Shown here one piece after another: positions 22,017 through 33,020 of a DNA stretch of 64,000 bases. This DNA comes from Phymatolithon calcareum. Taxonomy: Eukaryota > Rhodophyta > Florideophyceae > Hapalidiales. Both the position numbers and the translations under genes were made by a program. The stretch is taken from assembly GCA_977006965.1 (NCBI GenBank), contig OZ345358.1:2542001-2606000 (forward strand), read 5' to 3'. The notes beneath the pieces are model-generated. The model saw only the letters and a list, made by a program, of their open reading frames with translations. It did no database searches and was not told the origin of the DNA. Each line of letters begins with the position of its first letter. The first letter of the stretch is position 1.

Positions 22017-22440
22017 CGCACAGGTGCACGCGTGGCCGGTCCGGTTATGATAGCCGGCCTGTGTCAAATCGGCTTCAATTCGCAAGATTTCTTCGAAATC
22101 CGACGACGGCGGGGTTGAGTCTGGTATTTCGAGCGTGGCGAGTTCTCGATTCGCCGAGTTTCAGGCGAGCGCGTTTGCGATCGCGCCAGCCATTTCCGGC
22201 GGGATTACCGCCGAAAAAAGCGCTTTTGTGCAGCTCGATCGCCGCGGCCACTTGCGCCGGCGCAGGCACGGGCGCCGGCGCCGGAAACTTGTCTTGTGTC
22301 TTTTGTGGTCCGCTCGATCCGGTCAGCCTCTCCTCCCGATCCGACTCCAAAAGTTCTCCGCAGGTTCCTTGTTTGGCCTTCTACTCAATTTCATTTTCTA
22401 GTGCTCCACGACGGCAATCGGCGTCCCGGACAAGAAATTT
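22017..22440. other. GC-rich segment present only in duplication copy 1
   Basis: This piece is strikingly GC-rich (GGCGCCGGCGCC near 22275) compared with its flanks and has several overlapping open frames, one with an Ala-rich stretch followed by an Arg-rich one (RRGHLRRRRHGRRRRK). No domain is recognised. It may be the 5' part of the insertion that carries R2. Confidence 0.4.
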
Positions 22441-22859
22441 GTTGGTGCTAATAATGAAATTTAGATTTATAGATTTACGGTTTTGTGCTAACGAAAAAGT
22501 AGCATGGGAACGGAGTCTACAGACCCCCCTTGAAAATTGATCCATTAAAGATAACATGGGTATCTTGGAATGGCATATCAGGTAGTACTTTATGCATAAC
22601 CACAAAGCTCTTCGGCGCCGCCCCTCGCTCCGCGTCTTCGAACATGATGGTCATAATTGAGCTTTTGCTTTTCAACAAGACCATCATCCAGTGCACGGAA
22701 AACGAAGAAGGTCTGCTTTGAAATCAAGACAAGAGCAGACAAGTAGATGTCCCTCTGGACACGACGCCTAACAGCGGGAACGCAGGCAGCGAACCCCACA
22801 AGAACACAACTTATGAGGCAGGACGGCCTAGGATCCAAACTTTGCCCACCGCCTCTGAC

Positions 22860-22975
22860 AAGCGGTAGGTTCCAACGGTGTACACACTTGCAGGTTGCAA
22901 CTTAGGAATCCTTGCCCGAACATTCGTAAGTCTGTGAGGCTATTTAAAAATAAACTTCAATTAAAAAAAGTATGG
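22860..22975 (+). mobile_element. R3 retroelement, short 3' tail copy
   Basis: Contains CAACTTAGGAATCCTTGCCC, TCGTAAGTCTGTGAGGCT and TTTAAAAATAAACTTC with an A-rich end, matching the R3 3' end at 24490-24558. It is followed on the minus strand by an R6-type tail (GGTAACTTTTAAAAAAAATC, about 23075-23110). Confidence 0.55.
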
Positions 22976-23139
22976 TCACAATCTTCATATCGTTGAAACG
23001 GTCGAGACCCAGGTTTACTTTGTCCACCGTTACAAACGGCAGCATTCGTGCGTCGTCGCGGAGAAGAATAAGATAGGTAGATTTTTTTTAAAAGTTACCG
23101 ACGCATCTGTTCGTGGTGGAGAAGCGAAAAGCAAATCAG

Positions 23140-23330
23140 CATAGTATGTAAGTAAACTGCTTTCTCCTCAATGGGGCACGCAAGGCAGTGCTTTATTGCT
23201 GAATTATCTTCTACTTAGATTGCGGTAGGGCGTTATTCTTGCTAGGTAATTTGGGAAGCACTCCTTCTCCGCCTGCCGTTCGAGATACGATTCGATTCCA
23301 CCCAGAGCAAACGCGATGGTTCCACGATCC
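23140..23330 (-). repeat. interspersed repeat R5, second copy
   Basis: Matches 11090-11300, including AAGCACTGCCTTGCG and TAGAAGATAATTCAGCA on the minus strand. It sits at the edge of the insertion block in copy 1 of the direct duplication. Confidence 0.5.
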
Positions 23331-25427
23331 TCAGCATAGTACAGCATGTCTTCTCACCACTGTTGGAGCTAGCGCTGATGCGTCGTAACGCCGCGCCCTC
23401 ACCATAACTCACTATGATTTGCAATTCAAGATCATCCAAGGAATCACCCTTTCAATCTGAGGCTTCAAGGTCACCGGAGCAATAAAGTCTTTGATACAAT
23501 TCGGAAAACTTGGAATGCATAATATGGTGCACCCCCCTGCTTGAGGAAGAACCTCGCAATTAGGACTGACCGGGCAACAAACCAAGAAAGCCAATAATTC
23601 CGGTGCGGGCAGTTCGCCTGCGCCGGCGGAAGCGGCCTCGCCGATGAGTGTCGCGAATGTGCGCATTTTGGCGGTAGCTCAGCCGAAATTGTGCGCCGTG
23701 ATCGTGAACGCTCCTACATTGTTGCACCACCAAAGTCTCCAGATTCCTTGGCGACTTCGGTGCCAACGCATCGCCGCCGTAGGAAATTGACTAATTCCGC
23801 ATATCGAGGCGGCAAATGAAACAAAGAAGCTATCACAACCGGTCCAAGCTCGTTTTTCTTGGGCAATTGCTCCGCGCGCGAACCAAGCAAAGTGCCGGGC
23901 AAAGCCAATCCCCGCGAGGGGCTGCTGTAACTGGAGACAGCTAGGCGTCCGCCGACCAATGCGTAAAAAAAGACTGCTTAACCAGGAAGCAGGCGTACTA
24001 GCAGGAGCAACGCAGAAGCTTTCGTGACACCCATGAGAGGATACGTTGCGCGGATCAAACAATCGAGAAAAGAGCACGGCGCTGGACGTGGAGAAGACTT
24101 GTAACTCCGAGGAAGAACTCGTTCTCAAGAGAAGACGTGAAACACCGACCAAGAACTCGATTTCTAGATAAGCGGTATGCCGCTGCCACAAAATCGTTTG
24201 TAGTGAAGATGTCAACGCGCTTAGTCGATAGGGACTTACGCGAGTACCACGCTACGTGCCATGCGCGGTTACGATATGCTGACGAATCAACTGTCAAATG
24301 AGCTCGATGCATTGATAAGCGAGCAGCAAAATGTGACACAAAAGAACACACAATGACGCCTCGCTACCCGGGGCCGTCGATGGCGAACTATACAGGAGTT
24401 CAGCACCTGAGATAGGATTATCTGAGATCCTAAGTTTTTCCGTCTGCCTTTCTGGCGGTGCGTTTTCGTGAGCTACACAAAGCTAGGTAACAACTGAGGA
24501 AGCCTTGCCCATATCTTCGGAAGTCTGCGGGGCTTTTAAATAAACTTGAATTAAAAAACCCTGCTTGAACTAGTCCATAAATTCCTTCTTCTTCCCTTCG
24601 TTCGCCAGTCGCCTTTCCTCATGTCCAGTCGCGTCACCCGCAATCAATATTTCCAGAAGCGCAATTTTGCGTTGGTGCTTCTCGTACTTGGCAAGTACAT
24701 TCGGCCCTGTGCTGGCCAATCCTTGCATGTGTACAGTTAATCTCAATTTCGTTTTGCAGCAATGCCGAATTTCTCCAGCGACGGTGCACTAATTTAATCA
24801 TGAGCCTTGAGTTTAGAATCTGCAACTTAATTATCCGCTTCTTTCTGCTTCGACTTGTATTCTGTCTTGGAGTGTTCGACGTCTTCTTTTTTTCTGATTG
24901 CATCCCTCGTTCGCTTCTTCCAACATCATGTGCATCGACGAATTTTTCTCCTTCTCTGCCCATTTTTCCCGCTCCGAAATTACTGGCTTCGCAGATGCCG
25001 TGTCCTTTTCCTTCACTGAATCTTTCAGATATTCGATCGAATCCAAGAACTTGGGCGCGAGTCTTACCGCGCTCTTCTCAAGCATCCTAATTTCGTTCAG
25101 CATATCTTCTTTTTTCTTCTGAATTGTGATCGCGCTTGGTCTTGCTGACGAATTCTGGTGTTGCTGCTTGGCGCGCTGCAGCATGAGATCAAGCTCTGAC
25201 CGATGGCGCTGACGACTTTCGATTTGCATTGCAGTTCCGTCAACTATATTAATATTCGCTCTTATCAGGTCAATACACTCAGCAAAATCGGCGAGTTGAG
25301 TCCTCGCGTTCTGCATGTCTTGTTCTTCATCCCAAATGGCCTACACAAGCCGACTCCGTTCCCGCTCAACCTCATCCGTACTGCCAGCATATATTCTGCT
25401 AGTCGCTTGGCTGAAGTTCAATTCCAT
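23330..25427 (-). pseudogene. coiled-coil protein pseudogene, interrupted by R3
   Basis: On the minus strand it starts with an ATG at 25427 (MELNFSQATSRIYAG). An in-frame TAG lies at 25341-25343, then a long helical stretch follows with QLADFAECIDLIRANINI, KKKEDMLNEIRMLEKSAVRL and KFLDSIEYLKDSVKEK. After frameshifts it continues as VLAKYEKHQRKIALLEI, GHEERRLANEGKKKEFMD and, beyond the R3 insertion (23545-24558), HIMHSKFSELYQRLY and DDLELQIIVSYGEGAALRRI. A partial second copy at 29644-29910 confirms the order of the last blocks. Heptad-like Leu/Ile spacing suggests coiled coil. I do not recognise the family. Stops, frameshifts and the insertion make it a pseudogene. Confidence 0.6.
23545..24558 (+). 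mobile_element. R3 retroelement, longest copy, with 10-bp target-site duplication
   Basis: Flanked by CCCTGCTTGA at 23535-23544 and 24559-24568. The duplicate locus at 29840-29870 shows the uninterrupted site, so the 1,014-bp insertion is exact. The 3' end is GGGGCTTTTAAATAAACTTG plus an A-rich tail. Near the 3' end an open frame with RAMRGYDMLTNQLSNELDAL is conserved as RAMRGYDLLSDQLSNELGAL in the copy at 57441-58003, suggesting a real C-terminal coding end. The rest contains stops in all frames. No reverse transcriptase is visible, so it is either a non-autonomous element or the end of a larger one. Confidence 0.8.
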
Positions 25428-25450
25428 GCGCAAACTTCGCACTGACTCGT

Positions 25451-25852
25451 CGTTAAATTCGGGGATACCGTACCAGCTCTTATGAACGACCTCAAGGAGT
25501 ACCTTGGAAGATACCGCCTAACTGAAGAGGAGACTAAGGTGACTGAGAAAGCACTCGATCAAGTACTGTTCTTCACAATCGTATTCTACGATGACCTCGA
25601 ATAGAGCACTAGCCAGCAAGATAAGTTTCTGAACCAGCTATGAAACCGGAGAAGAGAACTCTAAGCTTTTCCCTCCAACCTTCTAGAAGGATGGTTTTTG
25701 CAGCTAGGGCAGCGGCTCTAAACTAAAATCGGCCTGCGCGCATCCGACCATAGTAAAGGGGTTACAAGAGAAGTAGCAACCAAAACGCATCTCCCTTACA
25801 GTCTCATGAGTGTTGCTGATTGCGTTTTTAAATAAATTCCAAATTTAAAAAA
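25451..25852 (+). mobile_element. LINE A, 5'-truncated copy with 10-bp target-site duplication
   Basis: The direct repeat ACTGACTCGT occurs at 25441-25450 and 25853-25862. The element begins inside the last coding stretch (LGRYRLTEEETKVTEKALDQ, VLFFTIVFYDDLE, stop near 25602), followed by an untranslated region with CTAAGCTTTTCCC, a small hairpin, TTTTTGCAGCTAGGGC and CGCATCTCCCTTACAGTC, and the tail GCGTTTTTAAATAAATTCC plus A's. It inserted 14-24 bp from the ATG of the coiled-coil pseudogene. Confidence 0.8.
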
Positions 25853-25862
25853 ACTGACTCGT

Positions 25863-26664
25863 ACCGAGAGCGAATGATGGGTTGCACCGCGTCCTAATTC
25901 CGTTCTCACTCATTGGTCATCCACATGAATGTAGTGCAATCCATCTTGCGCATTCAATGCTGCTCGAGCGGGGTCGGGGGCTTGAAAGATGTCGCTTATC
26001 ATTGGAAGAATTCCCAGTTCACGCATCCGGTCATCAACGCCTCGGTCTAGTCTTTCGGATCAAAGGGCATGCTCATCATTGTTACCGTTGGGCAGGGTTG
26101 AGGCGGTGATTGTGTCAGGCGACCATCCCTGTAGACACTTCTTACATTCCGCGATCAATGTACGGGAATCATGCATGTTCTCAGTGGCAAATGCACCTAA
26201 TAAGAATCCCGGCCCTTAGTCTTTCATGATCCTTGCATGACATGAGTCTTCGCAGCTAATTTCGGCAACAACTGGACCATAGACGAGTCCGCGAAGACCA
26301 CCGTTTTGTCTGACAGCGTGGACCACCTGCGCAGCAGCGCCGGTGCATCTGCAATACGCTTGACGGTCCAAACGTAGAAAGCGCTGATGACGAATATCAC
26401 CAAGATTATCAATGTTTTGTTTCAACAGTCTGGCAAACCGCTCAGCGTTAACGCGCATTTGATCTACAGATCCGCGAACGTTATCTTCGGTACTGGGTGA
26501 GCAGGCATTTCTTCGCTGTCTGCATTCTGCCAGCTTCTGTTCGTCCTCTGCTTCATTGGCTTCTGCCGCGATGTGGTCCGGTCTGCGTTGATTAAGAAAC
26601 ATTGACGTATAGTAACCTATTCCATGCCCGACTTGAATAAATGTCCATTTTTCCGATACCCCGT
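25863..26664. other. unrecognised segment between LINE A and duplication copy 2
   Basis: A minus-strand open frame of 128 codons (26602-26216) contains RVNAERFARLLKQNIDNLGD, with no known domain and no ATG-independent support. The last 60 bp (26597-26660) match the 3' end of the C2H2 gene at 41590-41650: AAGAAACATTGA, TAGTAAC, TGCCCGACTT and AATAAATGTCCATTTT. It may be the tail of a copied transcript or of a repeat. Confidence 0.45.
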
Positions 26665-26997
26665 AGGCAGATTATGAAATCTGAGCTCTGAGTTTTGTCC
26701 ACAATGCCGTCGCTAAAAGCAAGCTTCCACTGTGCTCTGGCTGGGCATCAAAATTTGAGGTGTTGATTCCAGTTTGACCCTCTTGGTGGTCAACTTCGCA
26801 TATATGCCCTCGACTGCAACTCAAAAACGAATATGTCATTTACCCGTATTACCAGAACACTTCCACAGTGCTACCGAAGATGTTCATCTCCATGCACAAT
26901 CGACAAAATACCCTCTTTTTCTAAACCAGTTTCTTCCGCCATTTTTCAAATTGCGCCGGAACGATCGTTTTCTGCTAAAAACACCATCAACCACATT

Positions 26998-28500
26998 TTA
27001 ATTTCTCTCATCACGATTCCGAATAGCGTCAGCAAGCGGTTTTGAAACGTCATCAAAAAAGTGATGTGTCCTTTCATGTTCCCTCGCCCTCGCGGTTCTC
27101 CCAATACGAAACAAATGTCCGACCGCATTGCCGGCAAATTCATACTCAACAACCCTAGTGACCAGTCCAAGATCCAGTCCGCGCGACGCCAGATCGGTAC
27201 AAAACAGAAGTCCCGTCTCATTCCCCACAAATTTCCGCAATGCTTCCGCAAACACTTTCGGCAAAATCTTCTTATGTAACATCAAAACGCCCCCGAAGTT
27301 TTCCTGCAGAAACTGCACCCCAACTCGTCCACCACCGCCTGCTTGACACGCTCTACATTCCCAACAGCTCCAGCAAACACAATCACCTTTTCCGCGGGCC
27401 CGGCACTGTCGCGAAGTACCTCGCACAAACCTGTAACCTGCTCCACTTCGCTCTTCATATAGAGTTACGTCGACGAAAGCCGTGCTGAATGGCGGTGAAT
27501 ATTCTCCATGTGCACCTGCTGTACTCCGGGATATCGCCGTCGCATCCATGCGATGATGCATTTGACACGCTCGCCGACTTCGATTACGTGCTCGTTCCGC
27601 GCTGTTTCGACGAGTGGTGAACGGTTTCATGCTCGGCTGTGCGAGCACTTCCTCCACCTCGGCGAGGAAGCAGTCGGACAGGAGCATGTCGGCCTCGTCT
27701 GCGATAATGTACTTGTCGTTCTTGTCGGGACGTGAGCTGAAGTTTGTGTAATTTAGCAGTGCTGCACGCGTCGCGATGAATATGCGGACGGACACGAAGT
27801 CGCTCACATCGGGTAGAAGTCCGCCGGATAGTATTATCGCGCGCTGTGCGTTCGGGATGTATTCGTTTAGGAATTGTAGCACTTGTGTACAGAGCTCGAG
27901 CGACGGCATGAGCAGTACTGCCTTCATGCCGTGTCCGGATTTTGTCGCAGCGCCTCGATGAATGGTAGAAGGTAGGCCAGGGTTTTGCCCCTGCCTGTTT
28001 CGGCGCCTATTAGAAGTACGTCGTCGTCGTTATTCTTTGGAGGTGGCGGCGGCACGAATTCAGGGGTGTCCATCGGAGCGTCAAAAGGGGATGACATATC
28101 TTGTGTGTGCTGATCTCCAGTTTCTATTCCGTTTTGAATGCATTCCTCATGTCTCCCCTCTGCGCTGCGCAGCGACTGGTAACATTTGCAATCCATTCAG
28201 CAATCACGGAATGGCTGCAGCTTGCACGCGGGTTGGTCGCGTAATGCCGGATTGGTTCAACGATTGACATAGTTCTGTGGATATTCCGGGAGAGATGAAC
28301 GTGGCGTTTGGGTCGAAGATGGACGCTTCATCTTGATTTGATGGAAAGTGCGTTGGAATTGCAGCTTTCAAGGTATTCGCATTCGGATGCAAAGTGCTCG
28401 TTGCTGCCGCTCTAGCGCAGGAACACGTAACTAAAATGGGTAGAGCGCGGAAGCTGGAAAAGATGGGACGCTCCGGTAAGGAGTCAATCGAGAGCGTGCC
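26998..28500 (-). pseudogene. DEAD-box RNA helicase (RH22-like), pseudogene copy 2
   Basis: The same motif series as the copy at 19047-20550: ITRPTRVQAAAIP, GAETGRGKT, IIADEADMLL, LLFCTDLASRGLDL and HLFRIGRTARAR. It shares the stop between Q motif and motif I, the frameshift at 27924-27927 and the shift after the DEAD motif, so these lesions predate the duplication. Two extra compensating indels near 27320-27610 make one long open frame (27927-26998) whose middle third is read in the wrong phase; it should not be annotated as a protein. Pseudogene status is inferred from shared frameshifts, not from expression data. Confidence 0.75.
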
Positions 28501-28769
28501 AAGGATCCGATGAAGCTCAACCTACTAAGAGCATTCTTATCAATCACATGTAGATCGTGTTCTCTTTGTTGTCTAAAACGATGTCAACTTGGGCTGCTGG
28601 ATCAAGTCGCGATGATGGGAGATTTCATTGTTATTCCAGATCCGGGGTAAATTTCATGTGCTTGGCGGAAAGCTTTTTTTCATTATTAATCATAAGAGTG
28701 AAACACGTGTGTGATCTCTCAGTGGAGACAGGTGGCACCACCTGCCTCGGCGCAGGGGATAATGACGGA

Positions 28770-29340
28770 TTGTCTCGAGTGAAAACTAAATTGAACTCGG
28801 GCATTTGCTTGAAGAAGAGTGACTGTTGTTGATAGTAGACTACATATCATAATGGATGCCAACCCTCTCGATAGTCTCCATTTTGTACAGTTTTGAGTTG
28901 CGGGAACCATACAATATACCAATTCTGACGTTGTCATTGGGATGTGGAGCTGGTTCAGAACAGCTTCAGAGTTTTCTCAACGGATCTCAATGTCGCATTC
29001 TCAGTCCGATCAAAAAATTCGTTGGTCACCTCTCCATCACATCAAGATCGCCACAATTGAAAAGTCGTTCTTATCTCGAGTTTCCAATGAAAAACCGCAA
29101 TTCGTTAAGGGCGATGAAAATACTGATTTTTAGACTACAGGAGACAAATTGTCGCTTGAGTTGGGCGACTGTCAGCGTGACATGGCTGACGTCCGTGAGA
29201 CGTGAAAGGACAAATTTCAATGTTCATTCGGGAATATATCCTGATAGGATTGGAACAAGCCCCCAAGAACGGAAGGTAAAGATTCCTAGTTGTCAAAATC
29301 CAAAAACGAATGCACAGTATCGTATCCGAAGATCGTATTC
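28770..29340 (+). repeat. interspersed repeat R1, copy 2
   Basis: Same sequence landmarks as 20790-21523, with an internal deletion after GGAGCTGGTTCAGAACAGCTT, and it extends further right (GATAGGATTGGAACAAGC) than copy 1. A perfect inverted repeat, TTTACAATGGAATTT and its complement, follows at 29358-29389. Confidence 0.6.
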
Positions 29341-29643
29341 CCTTACTAAATCAATAGTTTACAATGGAATTTTTAAATTCCATTGTAAAGTATAGACTTG
29401 CAGTCTTGTTCTAACAAAAAAGGTGTACTGGAACGGAGTTGACAGGTGGCCCTTGAAAATTGATTAATTAAAAATGATATGCGTCTTAGTCGCATCTTAG
29501 AGTGGCAAGTCAGGTAGTTTCGGTGTGACCACAATGCTCTGCGGTGCGGCCCTCGCTCCGAGTCTTAGAACATGATGGTCATAATTGAGCTTTTCCTATT
29601 GGGCAGAACTATCATGAACCTTCCCGTGAAGAAGGTCTGTTTC

Positions 29644-29910
29644 AGCATAGTACAGCATGTCTTTGCACCTCGGCTGTTGGAGCTAGTGCTGATGCGTCGT
29701 AACGCCGCGCCCTCCCCATAGCTCACCAAGATTTGCAATTCAAGATCATCATCGAAGGAATCAATCTTTCAGTTTAAGACTTACAGGAAACCGGAACGGC
29801 AAAGTCTTTGGTACAATTCGGAAAACTTGGACTGCATAATATGGTACACGCCCTGCTTGAGCGAGTCCATGAATTCCTTCTTCTTCTCTTCGTACGCTAG
29901 TCGCCTATAA
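29644..29910 (-). pseudogene. coiled-coil pseudogene, C-terminal fragment (second copy)
   Basis: Minus strand: RLAYEEKKEFMDSLKQGVYH, IMQSKFSELYQRLCRSGF, stops, then DDDLELQILVSYGEGAALRR. It is the uninterrupted counterpart of the R3-split locus at 23330-24625 and shows the pre-insertion site. It joins directly to the duplicated eIF3c flank at 29914. Confidence 0.6.
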
Positions 29911-29913
29911 TTT

Positions 29914-31192
29914 GCCATGGCATTGCCCTGATCTCAAGTACAGTACGACCGTAAAGTAACCAATTTCGACACGCGCGTTCAATTCGTCTTCCCATAAAAT
30001 GGACGCTAGACAACGACATTGCGCATTTCGCCTTCTATGCCCAAACGCTGTCACATCATTTGCTCTTTCCCCACCTCACGACAATGACTTGCACCCAGAA
30101 ACCAAAACTTCCCCTCGTTTTCCACTTTGCAGCAGAAACGGCACTCTGCCAATGTCACGGCACCTTGCAACGTTGCGCTCTGTTTCTCGTTTTGTTTAGC
30201 CCACTTCAAATCAGCAGCCGAAGCGCACACCCATGAATTCAGCACAACTTTTTCCACATGGTGAGAAAGTAGCCGGAGAGCTTGCATGCTTGCTTGTCAG
30301 ACAAATGGAAAGCTCTACATTTCCCCTGGTCCATAAAGAAAAACTTATTGCCAGCCATCGTTCTCTCTGTAAATGCACCAGTGAATGGTAAAGAACCCGG
30401 CAAGGGAGCCTATGCTGCGTGCAAAAGCACCTCAACGAAGCTCTAAAACAAGCAGAAGAAGGTATGGTAGCAAAAACCGGATGCATACGGGAAGCAGCAA
30501 AAATATGGACGTTGAAAGAAGAGGGACGGACAGTTGAAATCCCGGTAGACAAGCCGAATGAACTACCAGGAGTGTTACGTATAAGGGACAGAACTGCGCG
30601 GTTGAGATGCCTGAGATTTCTTTTCAACAGAGCTCCTTTGTGGAGAAAATCAGTTTTAGCGAAGTCCTTTGGGCCTGGTGCTGTGGTTGAGCTCGTTGTG
30701 CTCCAAAGCACACTACGGTGCATGAAGATGGACCAAGAAACAGAATATGACCGCCCTACCAAACCCACGCTCACGCTCATTTCTTCTTGCCTCACACCAC
30801 CGCCACGTCCACCCTGTCGACCACCCTGCTTCCACCCGCGGCCCTTCCGCTCTCCATCGCGGTCGTCCTTTCCACGTTCGCCGCTACCGCCCGACTTGGC
30901 GTCCAACAATTTCTCGTTATTCTCCGTCATCTTCACCGTCTTGGCGGCAAGTTGCAACAACAGAGACGGCAATCGGCTCGGCTCAGTGCGTCGCATTACA
31001 ATACTTGCCGTCGGCTGGTCCCAGCTCGCCCTCATTTCAGAATTGATGATCATTTTGGAAAGCACCGAATGAACCTGCGACGGCATCAGTCCAAACTTGG
31101 TCGTCAACATAAGCGTCGACATAGACCCAAAGTAAGACGAACAGCTGAGAGAGAAAGTGCGCAGCGCTTCAATCTTCAGTAGCTCCTTCAGC
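29914..31192 (-). pseudogene. copied 3' end and downstream flank of eIF3c
   Basis: 29914-30389 matches 45396-46150 (with a gap), and 30749-31192 matches 46370-46825 in the same orientation. The latter codes for the last 150 residues of eIF3c, including KFGLMPSQVHSVLSKMIINS and RGG-type repeats. The true stop and adjacent flank are replaced by a LINE fragment (30390-30748), and the frame upstream is cut at 31192. It is a nonfunctional fragment derived by DNA duplication, since noncoding flank is included. Confidence 0.8.
30390..30748 (+). mobile_element. internal LINE B fragment inside the eIF3c duplicate
   Basis: An open frame with NEALKQAEEGMVAKTGCIRE, LPGVLRIRDRTARLRCLRFL and LWRKSVLAKSFGPGAVVEL matches the LINE B C-terminal region at 1793-2584. 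Neither end is a natural element end (no tail, no target-site duplication), so it looks like patch or filler DNA joined during recombination. Confidence 0.65.
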
Positions 31193-31797
31193 TAGGCTTG
31201 GCAGTCGAGCGACCCATGAGCTCCAATGGACCGATAATAAAGCTAGTATCATTTCTTCTTCGGACTGCAGTGAGCCGGTGGTGTTCACGGATCAAGAACT
31301 GGTCGAAATCCAGATAAACGTGCTGCAGATAATTGTCGTGGACTATTTTTCATCTGAAATATCACCTCTTTTGGTATCGTCGACTGATCGTCTGCAACAA
31401 AACCAATTGTCGATTTATTCCAGCAAAATTGGGGCTTGTCAAGCCGCTCTGACTGGTGTGACAGACATTTCGTGATTGGAATTCATCGACGGTGCCTTCG
31501 AGACGATGCGCAGACCGGCTGTATTTAAGCACGGATGGGCATCGTATCCTGGCTATTGTTCCTATCCAACGAGCAGAAAATTGTTGATGAAGCAAGGATT
31601 TGTATGATTTGGGATCAATAGATATGAAATGGAGAGTTACAGCAGATCGAGCGTTCCAAATAGTTCATGAGGAGTTGATTGCGATGGACTGGCTAGAGCA
31701 GCTGAACGTCGCAATGTCGAGAATCAGTGCCTTCTTCTCATTGAAACTTACAAAAATGACTACCATGATCAATAAAACTGCGACGTCAGAGCAAGAT
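31193..31797. other. intergenic, no gene recognised
   Basis: Unique sequence between two duplication borders. One 70-codon frame (31600-31812) with FQIVHEELIAMDWLEQLNVA has no recognisable family. Confidence 0.35.
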
Positions 31798-31819
31798 AAA
31801 ATGAGCGGCTAGCTCTTAT

Positions 31820-33000
31820 GCTTGCAGACAGAATGGCACAGAGCGACGCTGATTCAGATTCACAATAAAGGAGCAGCGCATACCTAAGAAACTATAGACC
31901 CATATCGCCCCTGCCCAAGTGCAGAAGATCATTGACTCGGCGCTGGACTCGGCGATACGCGGCCGTACAAGTTCCACCGCGTCCAACTGGGCTTCCAGAA
32001 GATAAGGGCACGGAGCATGCGATTCTAAGATCGACGAGCACCATGAAGAGAGGCCACCGCTTTGCAGCCGTCCTCGACATCTGCGCAGCGTACGAACATG
32101 ATCCTCGGAACATACAACAACGGCGAGTCGACAAATGCCTATCTCCAGACCTCGCCAAGATGGTCAGATACTTACTCAAATCGCCGTAGATTACGACGGT
32201 TGGAGACGAGTCGAAGAGATGGCTTCTTATTGACTGCGGTGTACCGCAAGGTTCACCTCTCATCCCCTGCCTCTACAACCTGTTCATGGATACATTCGCC
32301 TCAGCCGTCGAAAAGGCGCCGCGGCATATGACGAAACACCACGCAATCTTGTTCGCGTACGACGTCTAGCTCCAAGCCAAAAACTTCCAGAGCATGCAAT
32401 GGCTGCTGGATACAACAACGAACTGGGCCAAGGAAAATGGCATGACATGGAACAATGAGAAGGGAAAAAGTGAGGTTCACATCAATGCCGGACAATTCAA
32501 GCGTAATTTCCGACTTTCTGGTGAAGAGATGCTCGAAACCCGCCGACTCGAATACCTGGGTACAGCGATCGACAACATGGGTGTTGCCCACCACGCAACG
32601 CTAAAACGCACTAATGCGGTCAAAGAAATCATCCTTGGGCCTGAAAGATCTCAGACTCAAAGCGAACGGGCTGACAACGGTCAAGAACATATCCAGTGTG
32701 ATTTGATCTTATTGGGAATGGGATTACATTGCGTGCACAGATACTAAAGAGAACCTGCTCTGGTGTTGGCGAGTGCCAGCGTTGAAGACTTCGAAAATAG
32801 AAACTTACAATTTCCCCTCTTCTCAGTCAGGTATTCATGCGGTGCATAACCCATCCTGAAGTACGCCGTAGACACAGCAAAACTCGGTATGTCGGCAAAA
32901 CCTGAACTGTACAGCGCCCTATCATCTCGAATAATGCCAAAATCGTAAACGTCCGCCAGTATTAACCGAACAAAATCAATATTATTTTGCTGCCGCACCT
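31820..33000 (+). pseudogene. LINE reverse transcriptase remnant in the right inverted arm
   Basis: Frames read RPISPLPKCRRSLTRRW-like sequence near 31900, then DCGVPQGSPLIPCLYNLFMD around 32230-32290 (motif B) and WNNEKGKSEVHINAGQFKRN, RRLEYLGTAIDNMG at 32440-32580. The catalytic motif C region (32340-32370) reads FAYDV, so the YADD Asp pair is altered. Many frameshifts. It is the counterpart of 6679-7836. Confidence 0.65.
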
Positions 33001-33020
33001 GCCACCAATCCACGTCTTGA

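Larger units (their letters stand above)
18714..24625 (+). repeat. direct segmental duplication, copy 1 (expanded)
   Basis: Blocks 18714-21523, about 22440-22724, 23330-23544 and 24559-24625 match 26665-29910 in the same order and orientation. Copy 1 is longer because of R2 plus a GC-rich piece (21524-22440), R3/R5/R6 tails (22725-23330) and a full R3 insertion (23545-24558). The R3 insertion has a target-site duplication and therefore came after the duplication; for the other two, deletion from copy 2 is possible. Confidence 0.75.
26665..29910 (+). repeat. direct segmental duplication, copy 2 (compact)
   Basis: Matches 18714-24625 without the large insertions found there. Within R1 it lacks about 270 bp (at 28962) that copy 1 keeps (20990-21260). 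The left edge is TAGGCAGATTATGAAATCTG against TAGGCATAGTGTGAAATCTG. Confidence 0.75.

Noticed and set aside
26998-27927. 309-codon uninterrupted helicase ORF in duplication copy 2
   Set aside because: The middle third is out of phase with the helicase family and with copy 1; two indels happen to restore the frame. Treated as a pseudogene.
30211-31122. 303-codon ORF mixing eIF3c and LINE antisense sequence
   Set aside because: The open frame crosses a recombination junction: the eIF3c part is a truncated copy and the rest is LINE read on the wrong strand.
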